Shown: piece by piece, positions 11,253-22,117 of the stretch
Numbering within the stretch: the first letter of the stretch is position 1
How the letters are laid out: each line of letters opens with the position of its first letter
Source: Mycobacterium lentiflavum
GTDB lineage: Bacteria > Actinomycetota > Actinomycetes > Mycobacteriales > Mycobacteriaceae
DNA: 64,000 nt
Assembly: GCF_022374895.2 (NCBI RefSeq)
Contig: NZ_CP092423.2
Coordinates: 2,356,001 to 2,420,000 of the forward strand
Reading direction: 5' to 3'
Notes under the pieces: generated by a model
The model's database searches: none
What the model saw: only the letters and a program-made list of their open reading frames with translations
Told to the model about the DNA's origin: nothing
Position numbers and translations under genes: made by a program

Positions 11253-12230
11253 TTGACGATGGTCGGCTGGCTGGACGATTTGCAGCGACGGAACCGCGGC
11301 GTGAGCGTGACCGTCGCGGTCATCTACAAATATCTCGATGATCAAGGCGGTTATCTGGCCGCCCTGATCACCTACTACGGCTTCGTGTCGATGTTTCCGA
11401 TGCTGTTGTTGTTGACCACCGGGCTGGGTGTGGTGCTTGCCGGTCACCCCGACCTGCAGGAGCAGGTACTACACAGCGCCCTGAGTCAGTTCCCGGTGAT
11501 CGGCAGCCAGCTGCATCAGCCCGAAGGACTCAGCGGGGGTACGGTCGCCGTCGTGGTCGGGATCCTGGGAGCGCTCTATGGCGGGCTGGGCGTCGGCCAA
11601 GCCGTGCAAAACGCCATGGACTCCGTGTGGGCCGTGCCGAAGAACAAGCGTCCCAACCCGATTCGTGCCCGCGTGCGCAGCTTCGGATTACTGTTCGTGC
11701 TCGGCTCGGCGGTGATCGCGGCGACCGTGCTGTCCGGGATCGCCCAAACGACCCGGGAATTGGGCGTCTTCGGAAAGATCGGTGTCACGCTCACCGCCGT
11801 GGCGATCAACGCGCTGATCTGCCTGGTGGCCTTCAAGATGACCACCGCAAAGGAACTCACCTACCGGCAGGTGCTGCCCGGAGCCGTTGCGGCAGCGCTT
11901 ATTTGGCAGATACTGCAGTGGTTCGGCGCCGGCTACATCCAGCACACGGTCAAGACGGCCAGCGCCACCAACAGTGTCTTCGCCCTGGTGCTGGGGTTGC
12001 TTGCCTTCCTATATCTGGTATCGACCACGCTGGTGCTGTGCGCCGAGCTGAACGTCGTCCTGGTCGAGCAGCTGTACCCGCGCGCGTTGCTCAGCGCGTT
12101 CAGCGACGAGGCCGAACTGACGCCGGCTGATCGCCGGATCTACGCCAAGCGGGCGAAAGCCGAACGCGTCAAACGGCTCGAGCGGGTGATCGTCAGGTTT
12201 AACGACGTCAACAGACCCGTGACGCCGTAG
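11253..12230 (+). CDS. YihY/BrkB-family inner membrane protein
   Basis: Membrane protein of 325 aa with about six helices, including YLAALITYYGFVSMFPMLLL, GGTVAVVVGILGALYGGLG and NSVFALVLGLLAFLYLVST. GLGVGQAVQNAMDSVW is typical of the UPF0761/BrkB family. The C-terminus is a basic cytoplasmic tail. The biochemical role of this family is not settled. The start is given as TTG 11253 (8 bp after a GGGGGG run); ATG 11259 in frame is equally possible. It is convergent with fadE15, 10 bp apart. Confidence 0.85.
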   Translation: MTMVGWLDDLQRRNRGVSVTVAVIYKYLDDQGGYLAALITYYGFVSMFPMLLLLTTGLGVVLAGHPDLQEQVLHSALSQFPVIGSQLHQPEGLSGGTVAVVVGILGALYGGLGVGQAVQNAMDSVWAVPKNKRPNPIRARVRSFGLLFVLGSAVIAATVLSGIAQTTRELGVFGKIGVTLTAVAINALICLVAFKMTTAKELTYRQVLPGAVAAALIWQILQWFGAGYIQHTVKTASATNSVFALVLGLLAFLYLVSTTLVLCAELNVVLVEQLYPRALLSAFSDEAELTPADRRIYAKRAKAERVKRLERVIVRFNDVNRPVTP

Positions 12231-12240
12231 CCGCGCCAGC

Positions 12241-14070
12241 TCAGAAAGCGTCTTCGGAAATGCGCATGATGTCGTCGTCGATGGATTCGATGACGCGGCG
12301 CAGCGAGGTCAGTTTCGGCAGCATGTTCTTGCCGAAGAACGCCGACGTCGCGATCTTGCCCTGATAGAACGCAACGTCCTTCTTGGCAGGGTTGTCGGCC
12401 AGCGCCGCATGCGCGACCCCGGCCTGCACCAGCAGTCGCCAGCCGATCAGCAGGTCGCCGACCGCGAGCAGGTAGCGCACCGAACCTAGCCCCACCTTGT
12501 AAATCTCGGTCGGGTGCTGCGTCGCGGACATCAGATAACCGGTCAACGCGCCCGTCATCGCGGTGACCTCGTCGAGGGCGGTTTGCACCGCCTGCGCTTG
12601 CGCTTTCAGCGCCTCGTCGCAGTTGTCGATCGTGTTGCTGATCTGAGCGGTGACAAATTGCAGCGCCGCGCCGTGGTCGCGGACGATCTTGCGGAAGAAG
12701 AAGTCCAGGGCCTGGATCGCGGTGGTGCCCTCGTAGAGCGAATCGATCTTGGAGTCGCGGATGTACTGCTCCAGCGGGTAGTCCTGCAGGAAGCCCGAGC
12801 CGCCCAGCGTCTGCAACGACTCGGTCAGGATCTCGTAGGCTCGCTCCGAGCTCACCCCCTTGACGATGGGCAGCAGCAGATCGTCGACGCGGTGCGCCAT
12901 TTCATGGTCGGCGCCCGAAACCTGTTGTGCCAGAGCATCATCCTGATGCGCCGCGGCATACATGTAAAGTGCCCGCAATCCTTCGGCGTAAGCCTTCTGG
13001 GTCATCAGACTGCGACGCACATCGGGGTGGTGCATGATCGAGACCCGCGGTGCGGTCTTGTCGGTCATCTGGGTCAGATCGGCACCCTGCACCCGCTCCT
13101 TGGCGTAGGCCAACGCGTTGAGGTAGCCGGTGGAAAGGGTGCCGGCGGCCTTGACGCCGATGGTCATGCGCGCGTGCTCGATCACGGTGAACATCTGCGC
13201 GATCCCGTTGTGCACGCCGCCGACCAGGTAACCCACCGCCGGCACCTCCGTGGCGCCAAACGTCACCTCGCAGGTCGGAGACGACTTGATGCCCATCTTG
13301 TGTTCGAGCCCCGTCACGAAAACCCCGTTGCGGGAACCGAGTTCGAACGTGTCGGGGTCGAACAGATAGTTGGGCACGTAGAACAAGCTCAGGCCCTTGG
13401 TGCCGGGGCCGGCACCCTCCGGGCGGGCCAGCACGAGATGAAAAACGTTGTCGGCGGTGTCGCCTACGTCGCCGCCGGAGATGAACCGCTTGACGCCCTC
13501 GATGTGCCAGGTGCCGTCGGGTTGCTCGATCGCCTTGCTGCGTCCGGCGCCGACATCGGAGCCCGCATCTGGTTCGGTGAGCACCATCGTGGCGGCCCAG
13601 CCGCGCTCGACGCCCTCTGCCGCCCAACGCTTCTGCTCCTCGTCCCCCTCGACGTAAAGCGCTTGCGCCATAAAGGGACCCAGGCAGAAGAAGCTGGCAG
13701 ATGGGTTGGCGCAGAAGATCATTTCGTTGACCGCCCACGCCAGCGGCGGCGGCGCGGGCATGCCGCCGATGTCTTCGGCCAGGCCCAGCCGCCACCACTC
13801 GGCGTCCTTGATCGCCTGCACCGTCTTGGCCAATTCGGGCGCCACGCTGATCGTGTGCGCGTCGGGATCGAAGACCGGTGGGTGGCGGTCGGCGAACGCG
13901 AAGGTTTCGGCGACAGGGCCCTCGGCCAGGCGAGCGGCTTCGGACAGGATGGTCCGTACCGTGTCGGCGTCCAGCTCGCTGTACTGCCCGGCGCCGAGAA
14001 CAGCGTCTACCTCGAGGACTTCGAAGATGTTGAACTCGAGATCACGGACGTTAGCGATGTAGTGGCCCAA
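12241..14070 (-). CDS. fadE15: Acyl-CoA dehydrogenase FadE15-like
   Basis: Large-form acyl-CoA dehydrogenase (609 aa), equivalent to Rv1467c. It catalyses FAD-dependent alpha,beta-desaturation in beta-oxidation. The N-terminal helical domain opens [20 protein letters not shown]/substrate regions [15 protein letters not shown] and [10 protein letters not shown] follow, and the C-terminal helical part has [24 protein letters not shown], the conserved FAD-contact and base-containing stretch. The start is TTG 14070 with GAGGGAGA just upstream; extension to 14163 lacks family similarity. Upstream, 285 bp separate it from the divergent thioredoxin gene. Confidence 0.9.
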   Translation of the reverse strand: MGHYIANVRDLEFNIFEVLEVDAVLGAGQYSELDADTVRTILSEAARLAEGPVAETFAFADRHPPVFDPDAHTISVAPELAKTVQAIKDAEWWRLGLAEDIGGMPAPPPLAWAVNEMIFCANPSASFFCLGPFMAQALYVEGDEEQKRWAAEGVERGWAATMVLTEPDAGSDVGAGRSKAIEQPDGTWHIEGVKRFISGGDVGDTADNVFHLVLARPEGAGPGTKGLSLFYVPNYLFDPDTFELGSRNGVFVTGLEHKMGIKSSPTCEVTFGATEVPAVGYLVGGVHNGIAQMFTVIEHARMTIGVKAAGTLSTGYLNALAYAKERVQGADLTQMTDKTAPRVSIMHHPDVRRSLMTQKAYAEGLRALYMYAAAHQDDALAQQVSGADHEMAHRVDDLLLPIVKGVSSERAYEILTESLQTLGGSGFLQDYPLEQYIRDSKIDSLYEGTTAIQALDFFFRKIVRDHGAALQFVTAQISNTIDNCDEALKAQAQAVQTALDEVTAMTGALTGYLMSATQHPTEIYKVGLGSVRYLLAVGDLLIGWRLLVQAGVAHAALADNPAKKDVAFYQGKIATSAFFGKNMLPKLTSLRRVIESIDDDIMRISEDAF

Positions 14071-14355
14071 GACATCTCCCTCGACTGGTCCGTCCGGCGA
14101 CGGATCATCAGCCCTAAGTCTGTCCGAGCGGGGAAAACCTCCGCAACCGTAACCTCGGAGCACTCATCGCCGTCGCCCGCAAACGAAAACCCAACTGTTC
14201 ATGGGTCAGATCGACCCGCGTCACTGTGCCGCCGGTGCGCACCGTCGCGCTGGCCAATCGCTGCTGGCGGGAGCAGTATGGGGGGTGCGCCAGTGGTCGA
14301 CAGTGCTCGACATTCGCGCGGGAACATCCAAGCAGTACCCGGCGTTAGGCGAATT
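14071..14355. other. Divergent intergenic region fadE15 / thioredoxin
   Basis: A 285-bp gap between two divergent genes, so it must hold both promoters. I see the GAGGGAGA ribosome site of fadE15 at its left edge but no convincing -35/-10 pair or operator repeat. In M. tuberculosis this interval also carries PE_PGRS29, ctpD and trxA; nothing resembling them is present. Confidence 0.6.
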
Positions 14356-14706
14356 GTGACAACACAGGATCTCACTGCGGAGCAGTTCAACGCGACCATC
14401 GAAAACAACGACATCGTGCTGGTCGACTTTTGGGCTTCCTGGTGCGGGCCGTGCCGCCAGTTCGGACCGACTTTCCAGGCGTCGTCGGAGAAGCACCCCG
14501 ACATCGTCCACGCCAAGGTCGACACCGAGGCCGAACAACAGCTCGCCGCTGCCGCTCAGATTCGGTCTATTCCGACGCTGATGGCGTTCAAGAAGGGCAA
14601 ACTGCTGTTCAACCAGCCCGGGGCACTGCCGCCGGCGGCGCTGGAAGACCTAGTGCAGCAAATCAGAGACTTCGACGTCGAGGCGGCTCAGGCAGATCAA
14701 GCCTGA
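14356..14706 (+). CDS. trxB1: Thioredoxin (Rv1471/TrxB1-like)
   Basis: Thioredoxin of 116 aa with the redox motif WCGPC (Cys30, Cys33), the cis-proline in RSIPTLMAF and a conserved Asp in VDFWASWC. It reduces disulfides in cytosolic proteins. Its sequence fits Rv1471, which is named trxB1 although it is a thioredoxin and not a reductase. The start is GTG 14356 (VTTQDLT); no ribosome site is visible, so a leaderless or short leader is likely. Confidence 0.9.
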   Translation: MTTQDLTAEQFNATIENNDIVLVDFWASWCGPCRQFGPTFQASSEKHPDIVHAKVDTEAEQQLAAAAQIRSIPTLMAFKKGKLLFNQPGALPPAALEDLVQQIRDFDVEAAQADQA

Positions 14707-14754
14707 GCCAAGCTCGATCCAAGCCGCCGAATAGGTCTCTAGCAACGTCCGCGA

Positions 14755-14760
14755 TACCGT
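14755..14760 (+). promoter_or_regulatory. Leaderless -10 box of echA12
   Basis: TACCGT ends 6 bp before the GTG start of the enoyl-CoA hydratase gene. There is no Shine-Dalgarno sequence before that start, so transcription probably begins at the start codon. No good -35 is seen. Confidence 0.4.
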
Positions 14761-14766
14761 TCACGA

Positions 14767-15576
14767 GTGAGTTTGGTACTCGTTGAACACCCGCGGCCCG
14801 GTGTGGCCCTAATCACCCTCAATCGGCCTGAGCGGATGAATTCCATGGCGTTCGACGTCATGGTGCCGCTGAAGGCGGCCCTCGAAGAGGTCACCTACGA
14901 CAACTCCGTGCGGGTGGTCGTGCTGACCGGGGCGGGTAAGGGATTCTCCTCGGGTGCCGATCACAAGTCCGCTGGCACGGTGCCGAATGTGGACGGGCTG
15001 ACCCGCCCGACGTATGCGTTGCGCTCCATGGAGCTGCTCGACGACGTCATTCTGGCGCTGCGGCGGATGCACCAGCCGGTCATCGCGGCGGTCAACGGCG
15101 CGGCCATCGGCGGTGGTTTGTGCCTGTCGCTGGCCGCCGACATCCGGGTGGCCTCCACCAACGCCTATTTTCGGGCCGCGGGTATCAACAACGGTCTGAC
15201 CGCGAGCGAACTCGGTTTGTCCTACCTGTTGCCCAGGGCCATCGGCGCGTCGCGGGCGTTCGAGATCATGCTCACCGGTCGCGACGTGACCGCCGAGGAG
15301 GCCGAGCGCATCGGGCTGGTGTCGTGCCAGGTGCCCGAGGGTCAGTTGCTGGACACGTGCTACGCGATCGCCGCGCGGATCGCCGCGTTCTCGCGGCCCG
15401 GAGTCGAGTTGACCAAGCGCACACTGTGGAGTGGACTGGACGCCGGTAGCCTGGAGGGGCACATGCAAGCCGAAGGCTTGGGACAGCTTTTCGTCCGCCT
15501 GCTCACCGCGAACTTCGAAGAAGCGGTTACTGCGCGCGCAGAGCGGCGGCCCCCGGTATTCACCGACGAGAAATAA
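14767..15576 (+). CDS. echA12: Enoyl-CoA hydratase/isomerase family protein EchA12
   Basis: Crotonase-fold protein (269 aa), equivalent to Rv1472. Oxyanion-hole segments are GKGFSSGADH and NGAAIGGGLCLSLAADIRVAS. Hydratase or isomerase activity on a fatty acyl-CoA is expected, but the family is diverse and the substrate is not known. The start is GTG 14767. It ends 21 bp before the ABC-F gene with AGAGGAG between them, so both are probably co-transcribed. Confidence 0.9.
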   Translation: MSLVLVEHPRPGVALITLNRPERMNSMAFDVMVPLKAALEEVTYDNSVRVVVLTGAGKGFSSGADHKSAGTVPNVDGLTRPTYALRSMELLDDVILALRRMHQPVIAAVNGAAIGGGLCLSLAADIRVASTNAYFRAAGINNGLTASELGLSYLLPRAIGASRAFEIMLTGRDVTAEEAERIGLVSCQVPEGQLLDTCYAIAARIAAFSRPGVELTKRTLWSGLDAGSLEGHMQAEGLGQLFVRLLTANFEEAVTARAERRPPVFTDEK

Positions 15577-15597
15577 CGTGCCCAGAGGAGAGCGATC

Positions 15598-17220
<1,623 letters not shown>

Positions 17221-17318
17221 GCAAGTCATTGCAGGCAAATTCGGCGAAATCGACCCGCATTCGACAACGGGTTCTTACTCTTGGTGCTTGGGTTTGAGTT
17301 CCAAGCGTGGAGGGGTCA

Positions 17319-17510
17319 GTGTCTAAGTCTAAAGAGATGCGCACCGAGTTATTGGACGAGCTGCGCACCGCCTACGAGAGTGGGGCGAGCATTCGGACGC
17401 TCGTTGCCAATACCGGCAGGTCATACGGGTCGATTCACAGTATGTTGCGCGAGTCGGGTACCACGATGCGCAGCCGCGGCGGGCCCAACCACACGGCTCG
17501 GCACCGCTAG
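17319..17510 (+). CDS. Small helix-turn-helix protein (Rv1473A-like)
   Basis: Basic protein of 63 aa with a resolvase-like helix-turn-helix (GASIRTLVANTGRSYGSIHS) and an arginine-rich tail (TTMRSRGGPNHTARHR), so a DNA-binding role is likely. It matches Rv1473A in size and sequence. GTG 17319 is preferred over GTG 17307 because GGAGGGG (17309-17315) is its ribosome site. A strong terminator hairpin follows at 17534-17565. Confidence 0.82.
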   Translation: MSKSKEMRTELLDELRTAYESGASIRTLVANTGRSYGSIHSMLRESGTTMRSRGGPNHTARHR

Positions 17511-17533
17511 ACCTCGGGGGCATCGCCCTTACC

Positions 17534-17565
17534 AACGGCACTGCGAGCGACTGCGCAGTGCCGTT
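17534..17565. terminator. Perfect 12-bp hairpin terminator
   Basis: AACGGCACTGCG (17534-17545) and CGCAGTGCCGTT (17554-17565) are a perfect inverted repeat with an 8-base loop, ending in TTT. It lies between the convergent HTH gene and the TetR gene (stop at 17569) and can serve both strands. Confidence 0.8.
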
Positions 17566-17568
17566 TGC

Positions 17569-18153
17569 TTAGCCCTGCCGAGGCCCAGAATCGTTGCGGC
17601 GCAGCGAGTTCTCCACCAGGTCGAGAACGGCGGCCAGTCGCCGCGGGTCTTCGCCGGAGGCCAGCCGGGCCACCAATCCGTCCAGGACCAGTTCCAGGTA
17701 GCACTGCAACACGTCACCGGGTACGTCATCGCGCACCCGGTGTGCTTGCTGCTGCCGTTGCAGGCGATCGTGTGTCGCGGCCGCCAGTTCCGCGGAACGC
17801 TCCGCCCATCCCCGGCTGAACGCCGGATCGTTGCGCAGCTTGCGCGCGATCTCCAACCGGGTGGCCAGCCAGTCGAACTGCTCAGGTGCGGCGAGCATGT
17901 CGCGCATCACCTGGATCAGCCCTTCGCGTGACGCGACGTCGGCCATCCGCTCGGCGTCCTCGTGCGCGAGCGCGAAAAACAGCGCGTCCTTGTCCCGGAA
18001 GTGGTGGAAGATCGCGCCACGCGACATCCCAATCGACTGCTCCAGCCGCCGAACCGTGGCTCTGTCATAGCCGTGTTCGGCGAAACAACGGCGAGCACCA
18101 TCAAGGATCTGACGCCGCCGAGCCGCCAGATGGTCCTCGCTGACCTTGGGCAC
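17569..18153 (-). CDS. TetR-family regulator of aconitase (Rv1474c-like)
   Basis: TetR regulator (194 aa). The DNA-binding domain is residues 10-55 (RRRQILDGARRCFAEHGY, then TVRRLEQSIGMSRGAIFHHF). The C-terminal domain is helical. The orthologue Rv1474c has been reported to repress acn in an iron-responsive way. The start is GTG 18153 (VPKVSEDHL); the longer frame to 18312 would overlap acn. It lies 88 bp downstream of acn on the same strand, a position that allows feedback control of the pair. Confidence 0.9.
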   Translation of the reverse strand: MPKVSEDHLAARRRQILDGARRCFAEHGYDRATVRRLEQSIGMSRGAIFHHFRDKDALFFALAHEDAERMADVASREGLIQVMRDMLAAPEQFDWLATRLEIARKLRNDPAFSRGWAERSAELAAATHDRLQRQQQAHRVRDDVPGDVLQCYLELVLDGLVARLASGEDPRRLAAVLDLVENSLRRNDSGPRQG

Positions 18154-18241
18154 GGCTCGACTCAGATCTTCCGGTGTCGAACCGCTGCGCCCGGTCGCCC
18201 GCGAGCAGGTGGTACCCCCAGCGCCGGGGTTGCGATGGCCA

Positions 18242-21079
18242 CTAGGCGGACTTGAGCATGTTGCGCAGCACGTACTGCAAGATGCCGCCGTTGCGGTAGT
18301 AGTCGGCCTCACCGGGGGTGTCGATGCGCACCACGGCGTCGAACTCGATGTCGTTCCCAGCGTCCTTGGCGGCCTTGACGTGCACCGTCTTCGGTGTCTT
18401 GCCGTCGTTGAGCGCGTCGATCCCGGTGATCTCGAAGACCTCGGTGCCGTCCAGCCCGAGCTCTTGGGCCGTCTTGCCCGCGGGGAATTGCAGTGGGATG
18501 ACGCCCATGCCGATCAGGTTGGAGCGGTGGATGCGCTCGAACGACTCGGCGATCACCGCCCGCACGCCCAGCAGCCGCGTTCCCTTGGCGGCCCAGTCTC
18601 GCGACGAGCCCGACCCGTACTCCTTGCCGCCCAGCACTACCAACGGAATGTTTTCTGCCGCATAGTTTTGCGCAGCGTCGTAAATGAAGGCCTGCGGAGC
18701 ACCGTCCTGGGTGAAGTCGCGGGTGTAGCCGCCGGACACGTCGTCGAGCAGCAAGTTGCGCAGTCGGATGTTGGCGAACGTGCCGCGGATCATCACCTCA
18801 TGGTTGCCGCGCCGTGACCCAAAGGAGTTGTAGTCCTTGCGGTCCACGCCATGCTCGTCGAGGTACTGCGCCGCCGGAGTGCCCGGCTTGATGCTGCTGG
18901 CGGGGGAGATGTGGTCGGTGGTCACCGAATCACCCAGCAGCGCCAGCACCCGGGCGCCTCTGATGTCACCGACCGGCTCGGGCTCGGCAGGCATGCCCTC
19001 GAAGTAGGGGGGCTTGCGCACGTAGGTCGAATCTGGGTTCCACTCAAAGGTATTGCCGCTCGGGGTGGGCAGGTTGCGCCACCGTTCGTCGCCCTTGAAC
19101 ACGTCGCCGTAGTTCTTGGTGAACATTTCGGAGTTGATCGCCGAGGCGATGGTGTCGGAGACGTCTTTCTGTGACGGCCAGATGTCCTTGAGGAAGACAT
19201 CGTTGCCGTCTTTATCTTTCCCGAGCGGCTGCCGATCGAAGTCGAAGTCCATGGTCCCGGCCAGCGCGTAGGCCACCACCAGCGGCGGTGAAGCCAGGTA
19301 GTTCATCTTCACGTCCGGGTTGATGCGGCCTTCGAAGTTCCGGTTGCCCGACAGCACCGCGGTCACCGAAAGGTCGTTGTCGTTAATGGCTTTCGAGACC
19401 TCTTCGGGCAGCGGGCCGGAGTTACCGATACACGTGGTGCACCCGTAGCCGACCAGATAGAAGCCGAGCTTCTCCAGGTACGGCCACAGGCCGGCCTTGT
19501 GGTAGTAGTCGTTGACGACCTGAGAACCGGGGGCCATCGTGGTCTTCACCCACGGCTTGGAAGTCAGGCCCTTCTCGACCGCGTTGCGGGCCAACAGCGC
19601 TGCGCCCAGCATCACCTCCGGGTTGGAGGTGTTCGTGCACGACGTGACCGCGGCGATCACCACCGCGCCGTGGTCGAGCACGAATTCGCCACGCTCGTCG
19701 GAGCGCACCGTTACGGGGTTGCTGGGGCGCCCCTTGGAATGCGATGCGGCCGAATGCACCTGGGGCACGTCGTCGGCATGTCCGTTCGACACCGCGCCGG
19801 GATCGCTGGCCGGGAAAGTCTCCTCGACTGCCTCGTCCAGTTTCGAGTAACCCTGCTGGCCGTCCTCGTCGCCGTCGACGTAGCTGAGGATCTGCTCGCG
19901 GAAGGTTGCCTTGGCGTGCGACAACGGGATTCGGTCCTGCGGGCGCTTAGGACCGGCGATCGACGGCACCACCGTGGAGAGGTCGAGCTCGAGGTACTCC
20001 GAGAACGCCGGCTCATGCGTTGGGTCGTGCCACATGCCCTGCTCTTTGGCGTAGGCCTCGACCAGCGCCAGTTGCTCGTCGGTGCGGCCGGTGAACTTCA
20101 GGTAGGAGATTGTCTCCTCGTCGATCGGGAAAATCGCTGCAGTGGAACCGAATTCGGGACTCATGTTGCCGAGTGTGGCGCGGTTGGCCAACGGCACTTC
20201 CGACACGCCCTTGCCGTAGAACTCGACGAACTTGCCGACCACTCCGTGCTTACGCAACATCTCGGTGACGGTGAGCACGACATCGGTGGCGGTGACGCCC
20301 GGCTGAATCTCGCCGGTCAGCTTGAAACCAACGACGCGTGGAATCAGCATCGACACGGGCTGGCCCAACATCGCGGCCTCGGCCTCGATGCCACCCACGC
20401 CCCAGCCGAGCACGCCGAGGCCGTTGACCATCGTGGTGTGCGAGTCGGTGCCCACGCAGGTGTCGGGGTAGGCGGTGATTGTTCCCGCGCCGTCTGCGCG
20501 GGTCATGACCACGCTGGCCAGATATTCGATGTTGACCTGGTGCACGATGCCGGTGCCCGGCGGGACGACCTTGAAGTCGTCGAAAGCGCCCTGCCCCCAG
20601 CGCAGGAATTGGTAACGCTCGCCGTTGCGTTCGTACTCGATTTCGACGTTGCGCTCGAAGGCGTCGGCGGTGCCGAACAGGTCCGCGATCACCGAGTGGT
20701 CGATCACCAGGTCGGCCGGCGCCAGCGGGTTGACCTTCTCCGGCTTGCCGCCCAGGTCGCCGATGGCCTCGCGCATCGTCGCCAGGTCGACGATGCACGG
20801 CACGCCGGTGAAGTCCTGCATGACCACCCGTGCGGGGGTGTATTGGATCTCAATGCTGGGCTCCGCGTTGGGATCCCAATTCGCGATCGCCTCGATGTGG
20901 TCCTTGGTGATGTTGGCGCCGTCTTCGTTGCGCAGCAGGTTCTCGGCAAGAACCTTCAGGCTGTAGGGGAGTTTCTCGGTATTGGGTACTGCGTCGAGAC
21001 GGTAGATCTGGTAACTCTTGTCGGCGACCTTCAGGGTGTCGCGAGCTCCGAACGAGTTCACAGATTCTTTGCTGGTCAC
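18242..21079 (-). CDS. acn: Aconitate hydratase A
   Basis: Aconitase of the AcnA/IRP type (945 aa), the TCA-cycle enzyme interconverting citrate and isocitrate. The [4Fe-4S] ligands are in [10 protein letters not shown] and [12 protein letters not shown]. The C-terminal swivel domain holds [10 protein letters not shown] with the active-site Ser/Arg. A hydrophilic insert before the cluster domain (about residues 415-450, [18 protein letters not shown]) is usual in actinobacteria. The start is GTG 21079 with AGGGAG upstream. As an IRP-like protein it may also bind RNA when the cluster is lost. Confidence 0.97.
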   Translation of the reverse strand: MTSKESVNSFGARDTLKVADKSYQIYRLDAVPNTEKLPYSLKVLAENLLRNEDGANITKDHIEAIANWDPNAEPSIEIQYTPARVVMQDFTGVPCIVDLATMREAIGDLGGKPEKVNPLAPADLVIDHSVIADLFGTADAFERNVEIEYERNGERYQFLRWGQGAFDDFKVVPPGTGIVHQVNIEYLASVVMTRADGAGTITAYPDTCVGTDSHTTMVNGLGVLGWGVGGIEAEAAMLGQPVSMLIPRVVGFKLTGEIQPGVTATDVVLTVTEMLRKHGVVGKFVEFYGKGVSEVPLANRATLGNMSPEFGSTAAIFPIDEETISYLKFTGRTDEQLALVEAYAKEQGMWHDPTHEPAFSEYLELDLSTVVPSIAGPKRPQDRIPLSHAKATFREQILSYVDGDEDGQQGYSKLDEAVEETFPASDPGAVSNGHADDVPQVHSAASHSKGRPSNPVTVRSDERGEFVLDHGAVVIAAVTSCTNTSNPEVMLGAALLARNAVEKGLTSKPWVKTTMAPGSQVVNDYYHKAGLWPYLEKLGFYLVGYGCTTCIGNSGPLPEEVSKAINDNDLSVTAVLSGNRNFEGRINPDVKMNYLASPPLVVAYALAGTMDFDFDRQPLGKDKDGNDVFLKDIWPSQKDVSDTIASAINSEMFTKNYGDVFKGDERWRNLPTPSGNTFEWNPDSTYVRKPPYFEGMPAEPEPVGDIRGARVLALLGDSVTTDHISPASSIKPGTPAAQYLDEHGVDRKDYNSFGSRRGNHEVMIRGTFANIRLRNLLLDDVSGGYTRDFTQDGAPQAFIYDAAQNYAAENIPLVVLGGKEYGSGSSRDWAAKGTRLLGVRAVIAESFERIHRSNLIGMGVIPLQFPAGKTAQELGLDGTEVFEITGIDALNDGKTPKTVHVKAAKDAGNDIEFDAVVRIDTPGEADYYRNGGILQYVLRNMLKSA

Positions 21080-21292
21080 ATCAACTCCCTGGGATTAAGT
21101 TCTTCCGCCGACGGGGCTGTGGCGGCGGATCGTCCAACAACCATGCCAACTTTAACAGTACGCTTGTCCTGCAATACAGCGGCACACCAATTTTCAGTCT
21201 TGTCGGCTAGGGGCCGGGTTGAAACCCCTTTTCCCTACTGTTCGCGTACGGTGCCTGTAGCACTTGGGCTGTTCAGTGGGAGGAGGCACACC

Positions 21293-21877
21293 GTGACCGC
21301 GCAAGGTTCGTTCGAGCAACTACCTCAGACCACCTTCTTTTTGCAGCCGGTTCTGCCTGCCTACATTCCGCAAGACGTGGACGTGACGGCCATCAAGGCG
21401 CAGGTCGCCGCGTCCGGGGTCAGCGCGCCTCCCGACGTCATGCCGGCCCTGCTCGTCGTTGTCGACCAAGCGCATGCCAGCGGCATCAACCTGAAAATCG
21501 TGTTGCTCGACCACAACCCGCCGAACGACACGCCGCTGCGCGATATCTCCACGGTGGTCGGCGCCGACTATCACGACGCGACCGTCTTGACGCTCAGCCC
21601 GAACTTCGTCGGCACCTACAGCACGCAGTTCCCGCGCGTCACGCTCGAGGCCGGCGAAGACATCGCCAAGACCGGCAATCCGGTGGTCTCGGCGCAGCAT
21701 TTTTTGCACGAACTCCAAACCCCCGAATTCCCGTGGACCGGGCTGACTATTTTCCTGCTAGTCGGCGTGCTCGCCGCGGCCGTCGGCGCCCGCTTCCTGC
21801 AGTTGCGCGCCAGGCGGTCAGCAACCTCGGTCGACGCCGCGGCAACTTCCGACGACGAAGCCGCCGAGGGCGTCTAA
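21293..21877 (+). CDS. Membrane protein of the Rv1476 (DUF6676) family
   Basis: Protein of 194 aa with an exported or membrane-facing N-terminal domain (FEQLPQTTFFLQPVLPAYIP) and one C-terminal transmembrane helix (WTGLTIFLLVGVLAAAVGAR), then an Arg-rich and acidic tail. Function unknown. Conserved placement beside ripA in mycobacteria suggests an envelope role (inference). The GTG at 21293 is fixed by the strong ribosome site GGGAGGAGG (21278-21286). Confidence 0.85.
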   Translation: MTAQGSFEQLPQTTFFLQPVLPAYIPQDVDVTAIKAQVAASGVSAPPDVMPALLVVVDQAHASGINLKIVLLDHNPPNDTPLRDISTVVGADYHDATVLTLSPNFVGTYSTQFPRVTLEAGEDIAKTGNPVVSAQHFLHELQTPEFPWTGLTIFLLVGVLAAAVGARFLQLRARRSATSVDAAATSDDEAAEGV

Positions 21878-21944
21878 CCACGCACATCCGACCCGGCCGA
21901 TTCGGCACGGGTGAACTCACGACGCTGCCCGGCAAACCGCGTAG

Positions 21945-21962
21945 GTCACCGTTCGGTCACAT
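21945..21962 (+). promoter_or_regulatory. MtrA-like direct repeat upstream of ripA
   Basis: GTCAC occurs at 21945-21949 and 21956-21960, 11 bp apart start to start, in the 240-bp ripA leader region. Tandem GTCAC-type half-sites one helical turn apart fit binding of the response regulator MtrA, which is known to control ripA in mycobacteria. The second half continues as GTCACAT. The link to MtrA is inference. Confidence 0.45.
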
Positions 21963-22117
21963 TAAACGCACGTAGAGGGTTGCGATTTGTGACGACCATA
22001 TCTTCGCGGACCCCTGTGACGTACGGTGCAAATGATGCTCGTGTTGTCTTTGGCGCTAAGAGAGAAAATCGGGGCTGGCGCCGCCGTCCGCGTTGAGCCC
22101 AAGGGGAGCTAAGTCGA

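Noticed and set aside
12514..14355. Plus-strand frame antisense to fadE15 running into the thioredoxin gene
   Set aside because: Only the part from GTG 14356 is thioredoxin; the rest is a shadow of fadE15.
19499..21292. Long plus-strand frame antisense to acn that joins the Rv1476-like gene
   Set aside because: Aconitase on the other strand is unmistakable; the real gene starts at GTG 21293 after a strong ribosome site.
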